DNA of 64,000 nt from Desulfobacillus sp041396245. Lineage in GTDB: Bacteria > Pseudomonadota > Gammaproteobacteria > Burkholderiales > Rhodocyclaceae. The position numbers were made by a program, and so were the translations under genes. Below, piece after piece: positions 37,424 to 45,966 of the stretch. The first letter of the stretch is position 1. The number at the start of each line of letters is the position of its first letter. A model generated the notes under the pieces. The model was not told the DNA's origin, ran no database searches, and saw only the letters and a list, made by a program, of their open reading frames with translations. The stretch covers positions 1-64,000 of the forward strand of contig JAWKYW010000016.1 of assembly GCA_041396245.1 (NCBI GenBank). Reading direction: 5' to 3'.

Positions 37424-39144
37424 AGACTCTCCGGCACCGCGGCCTCGCCGGCCACCTGGACCGGGACCAGCGGCGCATCCGGCGCCACGCCGAGCGTGCG
37501 CAGGCTGCCGGCCATCACCTGGGCGAAGACCGGCGCCGCCACCTCGCCGCCGAAATATTTCCCGGCGGAGGGCTCGTCAACCATCACCGCCACCACCAGG
37601 CGCGGGTCCGACACCGGCGCGAAGCCGACGAAGGCCGCCACGTAGCGGTCGGCGTACTGGCCGGCCTCCAGCTTGTGCGCCGTGCCGGTTTTGCCGGCGA
37701 CGCGATAGCCCGGGATCCGCGCCTTCGGCGCCGTGCCGCCGGGCTGCACGGCCATCTCGAGCATGGCGCGGACTTCCCGCGCCGTTTGTGCCGAAAAAAC
37801 GGATTTGCCCGCGAGCGGCGGAGATTCCAGCCGGGTCAGAGACAACGGGATCAGGTCGCCGTCGCGGGCAAATACCAGGTAAGCGCGGGCCAGCTGCATC
37901 AGCGTCACCGAGATGCCGTGGCCGTAGGACATGGTGGCCTGCTCGATCGGCCGCCAGGTCTTGAAGGGACGCAGCCGGCCGCCGACTTCGCCCGGAAAGC
38001 CGAGCCGGAGCGGCTGGCCGAAGCCGAGCGCGTCGAACATCCGCCACATTTCCTCGGGCGCGAAGGCGGCGGCGATCTTGGCCGTGCCGACGTTGCTCGA
38101 TTTCTGGATCACCTGCGCCAGCGTCAGCAGGCCGTGCGGCTGGGCGTCGTGGATGGTGGCGTTGCCGATGGTCAGCCGTCCCGGCGCCGTCTGGATGCGC
38201 GAATCGAAGCGGAAGCGCCCCTTCTCCAGCGCCAGTGCCGCGGTGAACGGCTTCAGGGTCGAGCCGGGCTCGAAGACGTCGGTGAGGGCGCGGTTCCTGA
38301 GCTGCGCGCCGCTCAGCCTGCTGCGGTTGTTCGGGTTGTAGGCCGGCAGGTTGGCCAGCGCCAGCACTTCGCCGCTCCTGGCGTCGAGGACGACGACGCC
38401 GCCGGCCTTGGCCTTGTGTTCGGCCAGGGCCCGCTTCAGGTGCGTGAAGGCGAGATACTGTATCTTCGCATCGAGGGCCAGGGTGATGTCCCGTCCGTCC
38501 TGCGGCGGCCGGATGCTCTCGACGTCCTCGACGATGCGACCGAGGCGGTCCTTGATGACGCGGCGGCTGCCCGGCCTGCCGGCCAGCTGGGCGTCGAAGG
38601 CCAGTTCGATGCCCTCCAGGCCGCGCTCGTCGACGCCGGTGAAGCCGAGCACATGCGAGGCCACCTCGCCCGCCGGATAGTAGCGGCGATATTCGCGCTG
38701 CTGGTGAATGCCGGGCAGCTTCATCGCGGCGACCTGCTCCGCCGTGGCCGGAGAGATCTGCCGCTTGATGAAGACGAAGTCCTTGTCGCTGGCCAGGCGC
38801 CGGTTGAGTTCGCGCACATCCATCCCCAGCAGCGCCGCCAGCTGGCGCGCCTGTGCCGGGGCGAGGCGGGCATCCTCGGGAATGGCCCAGACCGACTTCA
38901 CCGGCGTGGACAGCGCCAGCATGTCGCCGCTGCGGTCGGCGATGCGGCCGCGCGTGGCGGAGAGCTCGATCACGCGGGCGTAGCGCGATTCGCCCTTCTG
39001 CTGCAGGAAATCGTTGGTCACCACCTGCAGCCAGGCGGCGCGCGCCGACAGGACGCCGAAGGCCAGCAGGAGGACGGACACGACGAAACGCGCGCGCCAG
39101 GCCGGCAGCAGCTGGGAGAGCAGCGGGCTGCTGGCGTATTTCAC
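37420..39144 (-). CDS. ftsI: Penicillin-binding protein 3, septal transpeptidase
   Basis: 574 residues from a GTG at 39144 (GTGA overlap with the ftsL stop; GGAGG nearby). N-terminal TM helix (FVVSVLLLAFGVLSARAAWL), pedestal domain (RGRIADRSGDMLAL), transpeptidase domain with GSTLKPF (catalytic Ser), SSN and KTGT motifs. Partner of FtsW. Confidence 0.96.
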   Translation of the reverse strand: MKYASSPLLSQLLPAWRARFVVSVLLLAFGVLSARAAWLQVVTNDFLQQKGESRYARVIELSATRGRIADRSGDMLALSTPVKSVWAIPEDARLAPAQARQLAALLGMDVRELNRRLASDKDFVFIKRQISPATAEQVAAMKLPGIHQQREYRRYYPAGEVASHVLGFTGVDERGLEGIELAFDAQLAGRPGSRRVIKDRLGRIVEDVESIRPPQDGRDITLALDAKIQYLAFTHLKRALAEHKAKAGGVVVLDARSGEVLALANLPAYNPNNRSRLSGAQLRNRALTDVFEPGSTLKPFTAALALEKGRFRFDSRIQTAPGRLTIGNATIHDAQPHGLLTLAQVIQKSSNVGTAKIAAAFAPEEMWRMFDALGFGQPLRLGFPGEVGGRLRPFKTWRPIEQATMSYGHGISVTLMQLARAYLVFARDGDLIPLSLTRLESPPLAGKSVFSAQTAREVRAMLEMAVQPGGTAPKARIPGYRVAGKTGTAHKLEAGQYADRYVAAFVGFAPVSDPRLVVAVMVDEPSAGKYFGGEVAAPVFAQVMAGSLRTLGVAPDAPLVPVQVAGEAAVPESL

Positions 39145-39407
39145 CGGGCCGCCTCCGCCGCGATCACCTGTCCCGCTTGCGGCGGTTTCATGCGCAGGCG
39201 TTCGCGGGCGATCTTTTCGACGCGGGCATGGGCGGCCCAGGTGCTCTGTTCGAGCTGCAACTGGCCCCACTCCACTTCCAGCTGGCGCATGCGCCCCTGC
39301 TCGCGCTCCATTTCGGTGAACAACTTGCGCGCCTTGTGCTGCGAGGCCACCGCCCCCAGCGCACTGGCCAGGACGATTGCGATGAGGGCGAGGTTCAGGC
39401 GCAGCAC
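39141..39407 (-). CDS. ftsL: Cell division protein FtsL
   Basis: 88 residues: one TM helix (LNLALIAIVLASALGAVAS) followed by a coiled coil (KARKLFTEMEREQGRMRQLEVEWGQLQLEQ) and the conserved VEKIARERLRM. Forms FtsQLB. Identified by position between rsmH and ftsI as well as by shape. Confidence 0.93.
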   Translation of the reverse strand: MLRLNLALIAIVLASALGAVASQHKARKLFTEMEREQGRMRQLEVEWGQLQLEQSTWAAHARVEKIARERLRMKPPQAGQVIAAEAAR

Positions 39408-39411
39408 GGCA

Positions 39412-40338
39412 TCACATCCTTTCCGCCACGCGCAGCACCGCGCTGCGCGCGCGCGGGTTGGCGGCGACTTCCGCGACGGAGGGGGTGACGGGCTTGCCGA
39501 CCAGCTTCAGCCGCGGCGGCGGCAGCTCGGCGGCGCGCAACGGCAGGCGCGCCGGCAACTGCGGCGGTCGCGATTCGTCGCGCAGGAAGCGCTTGACGAT
39601 GCGGTCTTCGAGGGAATGGAAACTGATGACGACGAGGCGGCCGCCCGGGGAGAGAACGCCGACCGCCTGCGGCAGGACTAGCGACAATTCCGCAAGCTCC
39701 TGATTGACGTGAATCCGTATAGCCTGAAAGCTGCGCGTCGCCGGATGCTGGCCTTGCTCGCGCGTGCGGACGGCCGATGCCACGATCTCGGCAAGTTGTC
39801 GTGTGGTTGCGATAGCCCCCCCTGCCCGAGCAGCAACAATCGCCTTTGCAACCGCATTAGCAAACCGTTCTTCGCCATGATTTTTTATCACCTCCGCCAG
39901 TTGCCGCTGGCTCGCCTGCGCCAGCCATTCCGCCGCCGTCTGGCCGCGGGTCGTATCCATGCGCATGTCGAGCGGTGCATCCAGCCGGAAACTGAAGCCG
40001 CGCGCCGCCTCGTCCAGCTGGGGGGAGGACACGCCCAGGTCCAGCAGCACGCCATCCACCCGCTCCACACCCGCCGCCTTCAGCACCGCCTGCAAACTGC
40101 CGAAGGCGGCATGGATCATTGCCAGGCGCGCATCGGCGATCTCCCTGCCCGCCGCGATCGCCGCCGGATCCCGGTCCAGCGCAATCAGCCGCCCGTCTTC
40201 GTTCAGCCGCTCGAGGATCAGCCGGCTGTGTCCGCCGCGGCCGAAGGTCGCATCCACGTACGTCCCGCCCGGCTTCACCGCCAGGGCGTCGACCGCCTCC
40301 TCCAGCAGCACTGTCCTGTGCCGCAATGCATCGCTCAC
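39412..40338 (-). CDS. rsmH: 16S rRNA (cytosine-1402 N4) methyltransferase
   Basis: 308 residues: HRTVLLEEAVDAL, SAM motif YVDATFGRGGHSRLIL, DLGVSSPQLD, GFSFRLDAPLDMRMD, FQAIRIHVNQEL, ISFHSLEDRIVKRF. ATGA overlap with mraZ. Confidence 0.98.
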   Translation of the reverse strand: MSDALRHRTVLLEEAVDALAVKPGGTYVDATFGRGGHSRLILERLNEDGRLIALDRDPAAIAAGREIADARLAMIHAAFGSLQAVLKAAGVERVDGVLLDLGVSSPQLDEAARGFSFRLDAPLDMRMDTTRGQTAAEWLAQASQRQLAEVIKNHGEERFANAVAKAIVAARAGGAIATTRQLAEIVASAVRTREQGQHPATRSFQAIRIHVNQELAELSLVLPQAVGVLSPGGRLVVISFHSLEDRIVKRFLRDESRPPQLPARLPLRAAELPPPRLKLVGKPVTPSVAEVAANPRARSAVLRVAERM

Positions 40339-40781
40339 AACGTCAGCGTTTCCAATCCCGGCGGCAGCAGCTTGTCGCCGAGCGCGAAGATCGCTTCCTG
40401 CTGCTGCTTCCAGCCGGCATCCGACCAGAGTTCGAAATGGTTGCCCTGCCCCACCAGCCAGACCGCTTTCTCCAAGCCGGCGTACTGGCGCAGTTCCGGC
40501 GCCACCAGCAGGCGGCCGGCCGCATCCATCTCCTCCTCGCGGGCAAAGCCGACGAGCAGGCGTTTCAGGTAGGCGGATTGCTGTTCGAGGCTGGGCGCCG
40601 CAAGCACCTTGTCGCGGATGGGCTCCCAGGCCGGCAGGGGATAGATCAGGAGGCAGCGATGGGGGTGCGCAGTAAGCACTAACGTACCATCGCCTGCGGC
40701 GGCCAGCCTCTCGCGATGGCGCGACGGCACGGCCAACCGCCCCTTCGCGTCGAGATTCAGCGCTGCAGCCCCCTGGAACAT
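40335..40781 (-). CDS. mraZ: Transcriptional regulator MraZ
   Basis: 148 residues with two AbrB-like repeats, each with the DxxGR signature: LDAKGRLAVPSRHRE and MDAAGRLLVAPELRQY. MraZ represses the dcw promoter by binding tandem TGGG boxes; three such boxes lie upstream (40884-40913). First gene of the cluster. Confidence 0.97.
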   Translation of the reverse strand: MFQGAAALNLDAKGRLAVPSRHRERLAAAGDGTLVLTAHPHRCLLIYPLPAWEPIRDKVLAAPSLEQQSAYLKRLLVGFAREEEMDAAGRLLVAPELRQYAGLEKAVWLVGQGNHFELWSDAGWKQQQEAIFALGDKLLPPGLETLTL

Positions 40782-40883
40782 CCGACCCCCTCCTTGAATG
40801 GAAAACGAAGCGCAGCTGAGTTTCAGTGCAGGCTAATGCCCGCCTCAGCGGGCGTTACGCCGAAACTAAAACGCCCGAGCTTC

Positions 40884-40913
40884 TGTTTCCCACTTTTTTC
40901 CACTATTTCCCAC
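40884..40913 (-). promoter_or_regulatory. Three MraZ boxes
   Basis: Read on the minus strand: GTGGGAAATA, GTGGAAAAAA, GTGGGAAACA, three direct repeats with a period of exactly 10 bp, the spacing known for MraZ operators. The first overlaps the -10 box. Confidence 0.88.
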
Positions 40914-40940
40914 TCTAGTTGAACTGCAAGGCAGGGTCAA
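40912..40940 (-). promoter_or_regulatory. dcw operon promoter
   Basis: TTGACC (40935-40940) - 17 bp - TAGAGT (40912-40917) on the minus strand, a good sigma70-type match. The predicted 5' leader to mraZ is about 120 nt. The overlap of TAGAGT with the first GTGGG box explains repression by MraZ. Confidence 0.72.
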
Positions 40941-41004
40941 GCGGAAAATTGCGAATTTTTCCAGACGCAACAAAGACTTAAGGGAGCGACTTAAGACGAA
41001 GTCT

Positions 41005-41037
41005 TGAAAAAATTATCCATAAAAAACAATATGGATA
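41005..41037 (-). terminator. Possible rnpB terminator
   Basis: A/T-rich stem TATCCATA / TATGGATA followed on the minus strand by T6, about 70 nt past the mature 3' end. The rest of the 40941-41109 interval shows no gene. Confidence 0.4.
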
Positions 41038-41109
41038 GAATTCGAAGTGAAAGTCGAATGTGAAGAGTTTCGGCCTTGCGCCGCAGGCGGGGAAATGCGT
41101 GGGTAAATG

Positions 41110-41489
41110 GAAGTCCGCCGATAAGCCGGGTTCTGTAAGGCAGCGCGAGCTGCCCGGCAGCCATTCCTCTGGGCGACGCGTTGCCGCGGCGCTCTAGCAG
41201 CCTACCCGGAAGCGGCGCGAGCAGCGCCATCGCTTCCCTATTTGGCCTTGCCCCGGATGGGGGTTACCTAGCCAGCCGTGTTGCCACGGACTGCGGTGGG
41301 CTCTTACCCCACCGGTTCGCCCTTACCTGATCCCCTTGCGGGGCCATCGGCGGTATGTTTTCTGTTGCCCTGTCCGTCGCCTTGGGTCTTTCGACTTGCT
41401 GCGCCCGGCCGTTAGCCGGCATCCTGCTCTATGGGGCCCGGACTTTCCTCCATGCACTAAAGTGCACAGCGGCTGCCTGGCGGACTTCC
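41110..41489 (-). ncRNA. rnpB: RNase P RNA (type A)
   Basis: Catalytic RNA that matures tRNA 5' ends. Minus-strand landmarks: GGAAGTCCGCCAGGCAGCCG at the 5' end, GGAGGAAAGTCCGGGCCCC (conserved CR-I), a purine-rich AGAACCCGGCTTATCGGCGG end, and GGTAAACC-like P15-region segments. About 380 nt fits type A. Exact ends are estimated from the promoter and the P1 pairing (AAGTCCGCC with GGCGGACTT). Confidence 0.93.
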
Positions 41490-41495
41490 AAGGCC

Positions 41496-41526
41496 ATTAT
41501 ACTCTGCCAACTTCATTGTTTTTCAA
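41496..41526 (-). promoter_or_regulatory. rnpB promoter
   Basis: TTGAAA (41521-41526) - 19 bp - TATAAT (41496-41501), start expected near 41489. The TAA stop of the upstream 41-codon ORF lies inside this -10 box. Confidence 0.7.
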
Positions 41527-41622
41527 TGTGTTATAAATTACTTCCAAATCGGGCTTGATCTGCTCCCGGGCTCGTCCGAAAATATGAGCGGAACGGAATG
41601 AGGCTTTCTTAGCAGTGGCCAT
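41497..41622 (-). CDS. Small ORF directly upstream of rnpB, unknown
   Basis: 41 codons, MATAKKASFRSAHIFGRARE QIKPDLEVIYNTLKNNEVGRV. A textbook ribosome-binding site (GGAGG, 6 nt before the ATG) and a basic, partly helical composition argue for a real small protein. No family recognised. It runs into the rnpB promoter, so its transcription could interfere with or feed rnpB. Confidence 0.5.
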   Translation of the reverse strand: MATAKKASFRSAHIFGRAREQIKPDLEVIYNTLKNNEVGRV

Positions 41623-41646
41623 CTCAAACCTCCGCTTCCAATTTCA

Positions 41647-41672
41647 AGCCCCGCTGCGGCGGGGCTTTTTTT
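41647..41672 (+). terminator. Strong terminator reading toward the MFS gene
   Basis: Stem AGCCCCGC / GCGGGGCT (41647-41654 with 41659-41666) and seven T on the plus strand. No annotated plus-strand gene precedes it, so either an unannotated RNA from about 41530-41640 ends here or it is a relic. Confidence 0.75.
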
Positions 41673-41716
41673 GTCTACGCCATAATGCCTTCGCTCATGC
41701 CCCTGCATAATCATCC

Positions 41717-43054
41717 ATGACCACCGAAAAACGCTCGCGCACGCTGAACCGGGATGCTTCGCCGCGCGAAGTCTGGGCCTGGGCGATGTACGACTTCGCC
41801 AACTCGGGCTATACGACGGTGGTGATCACCGCCGTGTTCAACGCCTACTTCGTCGCCGTCGTCGCGCAGCGCGCACCGTGGGCGACGCTGGCGTGGACGG
41901 CGACGCTGGCGGTCTCCTACGCCCTGATCGTGCTGACCGCGCCGCTGATCGGCGCCTGGGCCGACGCGCGCGCCGCCAAGAAGCGCCTGCTCGCCTTCAC
42001 CACCGTCGGCTGCGTGACGTTCACCGCCGCGCTCTACTTCACCGGCCCCGGCACGCTGGCCGTCGCCATGGCCTGCGTCATCGCCTCCAACTATTTCTTC
42101 GGTACCGGCGAGAACCTGATCGCCGCCTTCCTGCCGGAACTGGCGAAAAGCCGCGCCATGGGGCGCGTCTCCGGCTGGGGCTGGAGCCTCGGCTACCTCG
42201 GCGGCCTGCTCTCGCTCGGCGCCTGCCTGGCCTGGCTCTCGCAGGCCAGGGCGGCGGGACGCGAAACCGCCCAGGCGGTGCCGGAAACCATGCTGATCAC
42301 CGCCGCCCTCTTCGCCGTGGCCAGCCTGCCAACCTTCCTCTTCCTGCGCGAGCGTGCCGTGCCGCAGGCGCCGGCCGACGGCGTGGTGCACGCCGCCTGG
42401 GCGCGCCTGGCGGCGACCCTTCACCACGCCCGGCGCTTTCGCGACCTGTGGCGCTTCCTCGTGTGCACGCTGTTCTATCAGGCCGGCATCGCGGCGGTGA
42501 TCACGCTGGCCGCCATCTATGCCCAGGAGGCGATGAAGTTCACCACGCAGGACACGCTGGTGCTGATTCTGGTGGTGAACCTGACGGCGGCCTGCGGCGC
42601 CTTCGGCTTCGGCTACCTGCAGGACCGCGTCGGCCACGTGCGCGCCATCGCACTGACCCTCTGCGGCTGGATCCTCATGGTGACATTGGCGTATCTGGCG
42701 CAGGGCGCGGCACTGTTCTGGGTGGCGGCCAACATCGCCGGCCTGTGCATGGGCGCCTCGCAATCGGCCGGTCGCGCCATGGTCGGCTATCTCGCGCCCC
42801 CTTCGCGCCTGGCGGAATTTTTCGGCCTGTGGGGGCTGGCGGTCAAGCTCGCCTCGATCTTCGGCCCGCTGACCTACGGGCTGGCGAACTGGCTCTCCGG
42901 CGGCGACCATCGCCAGGCCATCCTCATCACCGGCAGCTACTTCGTCGCCGGACTGGCGCTGCTCTCCGGAATCGATGTCAAGCGCGGGCGGCGTTCGGCC
43001 TTGCGCTCGGAACGCGGGGAAAGCGCTACTGCGGCGCGGCCTGCGGCGGCGTAG
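41717..43054 (+). CDS. MFS transporter, UMF1/Atg22-like
   Basis: 445 residues, about 12 TM helices. MYDFANSGYTTVVITAVFNAYF, SNYFFGTGENLIAAFLPELAKS and GWGWSLGYLGGLLSL are typical of the UMF1 branch of the major facilitator superfamily, whose bacterial substrates are unknown (yeast Atg22 exports amino acids from the vacuole). Its 3' end overlaps the convergent lipoprotein gene by 29 bp. Confidence 0.88.
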   Translation: MTTEKRSRTLNRDASPREVWAWAMYDFANSGYTTVVITAVFNAYFVAVVAQRAPWATLAWTATLAVSYALIVLTAPLIGAWADARAAKKRLLAFTTVGCVTFTAALYFTGPGTLAVAMACVIASNYFFGTGENLIAAFLPELAKSRAMGRVSGWGWSLGYLGGLLSLGACLAWLSQARAAGRETAQAVPETMLITAALFAVASLPTFLFLRERAVPQAPADGVVHAAWARLAATLHHARRFRDLWRFLVCTLFYQAGIAAVITLAAIYAQEAMKFTTQDTLVLILVVNLTAACGAFGFGYLQDRVGHVRAIALTLCGWILMVTLAYLAQGAALFWVAANIAGLCMGASQSAGRAMVGYLAPPSRLAEFFGLWGLAVKLASIFGPLTYGLANWLSGGDHRQAILITGSYFVAGLALLSGIDVKRGRRSALRSERGESATAARPAAA

Positions 43055-43490
43055 CGGCGGCGGGCGCCGCCTTGGGGGCCGGCGCGTCTACGAACCTGAG
43101 CCGGCTGCCCTCCATGCGGAAGGTGCCCAGCAGCGCGCCGGGTTTCTGCGGCGCCGCCTTGAAGGCCTGCGCGTCGCAGTTGGCGAGGCCGAGTGCGTAG
43201 TGGCGGCCACCCTGCCTGAGGATCAGGATCGGTTCGGCGTACACGCCCTTTTCGGGACGGAACACCTCGAGCGCAATTCCGGCCGGCATGGCGGTGCCGA
43301 GCCGGCTGCGGCGCTGGCAGTCCGGCAGGCGCGACATCACCAATTCCAGATCCACCTTCTGGTCCCAGAACCAGGGCTGCTTCGCCTGCAAGGTCAGGCT
43401 TTGCTCGCGGCCGTCCAGGTAGAAGGTGGCGCTCTCGTTCATGCAGCCGGCCAGCAGCAGCGCCGGCAACGCCAGGATCAGCAGCTTCAT
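43026..43490 (-). CDS. Hypothetical lipoprotein
   Basis: 154 residues. Signal peptide with lipobox LLAGC (Cys16). The mature part carries one clear Cys pair (Cys58, Cys104, by count) and an Ala/Pro-rich tail. ATGA overlap with pyrC, so cotranscribed with it. Unknown function. Confidence 0.75.
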   Translation of the reverse strand: MKLLILALPALLLAGCMNESATFYLDGREQSLTLQAKQPWFWDQKVDLELVMSRLPDCQRRSRLGTAMPAGIALEVFRPEKGVYAEPILILRQGGRHYALGLANCDAQAFKAAPQKPGALLGTFRMEGSRLRFVDAPAPKAAPAAATPPQAAPQ

Positions 43491-44521
43491 GTCCGCAGCT
43501 TCCAGTTCAGGGTTTCGCCGGCACCGAACGGCACCAGCGCGTCATCGCCGAAGGGCAGGCTGTCTGGTACGCGCCATTCGGCCCTCTCAAGCGTGATTCG
43601 TTCCGTGTTGCGCGCCAGGCCGTAAAAATCGGCGCCGTGAAAACTGGCGAAGGCCTCCAGCCGTTCGAGCGCGCCGGCCGCTTCGAACACCGCGGCGTAC
43701 AGCTCGAGGGCGTTGAGCGCCGTGTAGCAGCCGGCGCAGCCGCAGGCCGCCTCCTTGGCGTTGCGCGCGTGCGGCGCCGAATCGCTGCCGAGGAAGAATT
43801 TCGGATTGCCGGAGACGGCCGCCTCCACCAGCGCGCGGCGATGGGACTCGCGCTTGAGCACCGGCAGGCAGTAGCGGTGCGGACGCACGCCGCCGGCCAG
43901 CAGGGCATTGCGGTTCAGCAGCAGGTGGTGCGCCGTCAGCGTGCCGGCGACGTTCACCCCCGCCGACGTGACGAACTGCACGCCCTCGAGCGTCGTGATG
44001 TGTTCGAGCACCAGGCGCAGGCGGGGAAAGCGCTGCAGCAGCGGCGCCAGCACGCGCTCGATGAAAACCCGCTCGCGGTCGAAGATGTCGACCTCGGCCT
44101 CGGTCACCTCGCCATGCACCAGCAGCGGCAAGCCGGTCTCTTCCATGCGCGCCAGCACGCCGAAGCAGTTTTCGATGGCCGTGACGCCGGCATCCGAGTT
44201 GGTAGTGGCGCCGGCCGGGTAGTACTTGACGGCGTGCACGATGCCGGAGGCCTTCGCCTTGTCGATCTCCGCCGCCGGCGTGTTGTCGGTGAGGTAGAGC
44301 GTCATCAGCGGCGCAAAAGTCAGTCCCGGCGGCACGGCGGCTAGGATGCGCTCGCGGTAGGACGCCGCCTGCGCGGCCGTCGTCACCGGCGGCTTGAGGT
44401 TGGGCATGACGATGGCGCGGGCGAACTGTCGCGCCGTGTGCGGCACCACCGTCGCCAGCGCTGCACCGTCGCGCAGGTGCAGGTGCCAGTCGTCGGGGCG
44501 GATGAGGCTCAGTGTCGGCAT
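43487..44521 (-). CDS. pyrC: Dihydroorotase (class II, PyrC type)
   Basis: Third step of pyrimidine synthesis. 344 residues: zinc ligands HLHLRDG near 13-19, carboxylated Lys in VKYYPAGATTNSD, VHGEVTE, LEHITT, and the catalytic Asp in FLGSDSAPHARNAK. A copy of the 25-bp motif lies at 44315-44339 (AVPPGLTFA). Confidence 0.97.
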   Translation of the reverse strand: MPTLSLIRPDDWHLHLRDGAALATVVPHTARQFARAIVMPNLKPPVTTAAQAASYRERILAAVPPGLTFAPLMTLYLTDNTPAAEIDKAKASGIVHAVKYYPAGATTNSDAGVTAIENCFGVLARMEETGLPLLVHGEVTEAEVDIFDRERVFIERVLAPLLQRFPRLRLVLEHITTLEGVQFVTSAGVNVAGTLTAHHLLLNRNALLAGGVRPHRYCLPVLKRESHRRALVEAAVSGNPKFFLGSDSAPHARNAKEAACGCAGCYTALNALELYAAVFEAAGALERLEAFASFHGADFYGLARNTERITLERAEWRVPDSLPFGDDALVPFGAGETLNWKLRT

Positions 44522-44539
44522 GGTCCGGATTATACGTGG

Positions 44540-45406
44540 CTAGCCCTCGCGCCTTTTCTCCAGGGCGAGATCGTAGAGCGCGTTCCTCGATGCGCCGGAA
44601 ATCTCCGCCGCGAGCTTCACGGCCTGCTTCAGCGGCAGCTCCGCCAGCAGCAGTTCGAGCACGCGCACGGCTTCCGCGCCGATGCCCTCGGCCGGCGGCG
44701 GCGCCGAGACGGCCAGCACGAACTCGCCGCGGCGGCGGTCCGCGTCCGCCGCCAGCCAGGCCGGCGCCCCGGCCAGCGGCAGGCTGGCGATCGACTCGAA
44801 CAGCTTGGTCAGTTCGCGCGCGATGACCAGGGTGCGCTGCGGTTCGAGTTCGGCGGCCAGGTCGGCGACGGTCTCCTCGATGCGGTGCGGCGCTTCGTAG
44901 AAGACCAGGGCGCAGGGCAGCGGCTTCAGCCCGGCAATGGCCTTGCGCCGCGCTGCCTCCTTCGCCGGCAGGAAGCCGTAGAAGAGGAAATGCGGATCGG
45001 TCAGTCCCGAGGCGGAGAGCGCGGCGATGGCGGCGTTCGGCCCCGGCACCGGGATCACCGCGAAGCCGGCCGCGCGCACCGCCGCCACGGCGCGCGCGCC
45101 GGGGTCGGAAACCGCCGGCGTGCCGGCGTCGGACACCAGCGCCAGGGTGCGCCCCTCGCGCAGCAGGCGCACCAGCTTTTCCGCCGCGGCCTGCTCGTTG
45201 TGCTCGTGCAGGGAAAAGGTTTCGGCGCGAATGCCGAAGTGGTCGAGCAGCCGGCGCGTGTGCCGCGTGTCCTCGCAGGCGATGGCGTCTGCGCCGGCCA
45301 GCACTTCGAGCGCGCGGGCGCCGATGTCGCCGAGATTCCCGAGCGGCGTGGCCACCACATATAATGCCCCTGTCTTGAGCCCCGCGCCCTCGCCCCGATG
45401 CCTCAT
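44540..45406 (-). CDS. rsmI: 16S rRNA (cytidine-1402 2'-O) methyltransferase
   Basis: 288 residues, tetrapyrrole-methylase fold: LYVVATPLGNLGDIGARAL, CEDTRHTRRLLDHFGI, LVSDAGTPAVSDPGARAV, PGPNAAIAALSASGL, FYGFLPAK, FYEAPHRIEETVAD. It modifies the same base as RsmH. Divergent from yraN, the common pairing. Confidence 0.96.
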   Translation of the reverse strand: MRHRGEGAGLKTGALYVVATPLGNLGDIGARALEVLAGADAIACEDTRHTRRLLDHFGIRAETFSLHEHNEQAAAEKLVRLLREGRTLALVSDAGTPAVSDPGARAVAAVRAAGFAVIPVPGPNAAIAALSASGLTDPHFLFYGFLPAKEAARRKAIAGLKPLPCALVFYEAPHRIEETVADLAAELEPQRTLVIARELTKLFESIASLPLAGAPAWLAADADRRRGEFVLAVSAPPPAEGIGAEAVRVLELLLAELPLKQAVKLAAEISGASRNALYDLALEKRREG

Positions 45407-45468
45407 CGTGCCGCCATGGTTGGTCCGTTCGCCCGCATTGTCGGGCGGCGCGCCCGCGGGCGCAAGCC

Positions 45469-45804
45469 ATGATCGAAAAGGGGCGCGAAGCGGAGGCGCA
45501 GGCCGCGCGTCACCTCGAGCGCCAGGGCCTGAAGGTCCTCACGCGCAACTACCGCTGCCGCGGCGGCGAGATCGACCTCGTCTGCCGCGACGGCGAGACG
45601 CTGGTCTTCGTCGAGGTGCGCCTGCGCGGCAACCGCAACTTCGGCGGTGCCGCGGCCAGCATCACGGCGGCCAAGCAGCGCCGCATCGCGCTCGCCGCCC
45701 GCCACTACCTCGCCGGCAAGCCGCTGCCCGCCTGCCGCTTCGACGCCGTGCTGCTCGACGGCGAAACCATCGACTGGATCCGCAGTGCCTTCGATGCGGC
45801 GTAG
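45469..45804 (+). CDS. yraN: YraN (UPF0102) nuclease-fold protein
   Basis: 111 residues: KGREAEAQAARHLERQGLKVLTRNYRCRGGEIDLVCRD and FVEVRLRG, an endonuclease-like D..ExK fold whose function is unproven. Divergent neighbour of rsmI. About 160 bp of unassigned sequence follow before gmhA. Confidence 0.93.
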   Translation: MIEKGREAEAQAARHLERQGLKVLTRNYRCRGGEIDLVCRDGETLVFVEVRLRGNRNFGGAAASITAAKQRRIALAARHYLAGKPLPACRFDAVLLDGETIDWIRSAFDAA

Positions 45805-45966
45805 CCTCTTCGCGCCGGCCTGTGGCGGCGCGCATCGCCCGCCTGGCGCGGCACCGCGACCCCTGGCAGCGCATCCTGATCGAAGTGTTCGTCGTGCCCT
45901 GACGACAAGGGGAACGATTTTCGCCATGCTAGAATCGAATGCAGATCGAATCACCGAACCGGCTTC

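Noticed and set aside
45358..45363. TATAAT near the rsmI start
   Set aside because: It lies within rsmI on the other strand with no -35 partner; a role for yraN is possible but unsupported.
45805..45966. A gene between yraN and gmhA
   Set aside because: A frame ending DPWQRILIEVFVVP exists, but it has no start of its own and overlaps yraN in another frame.
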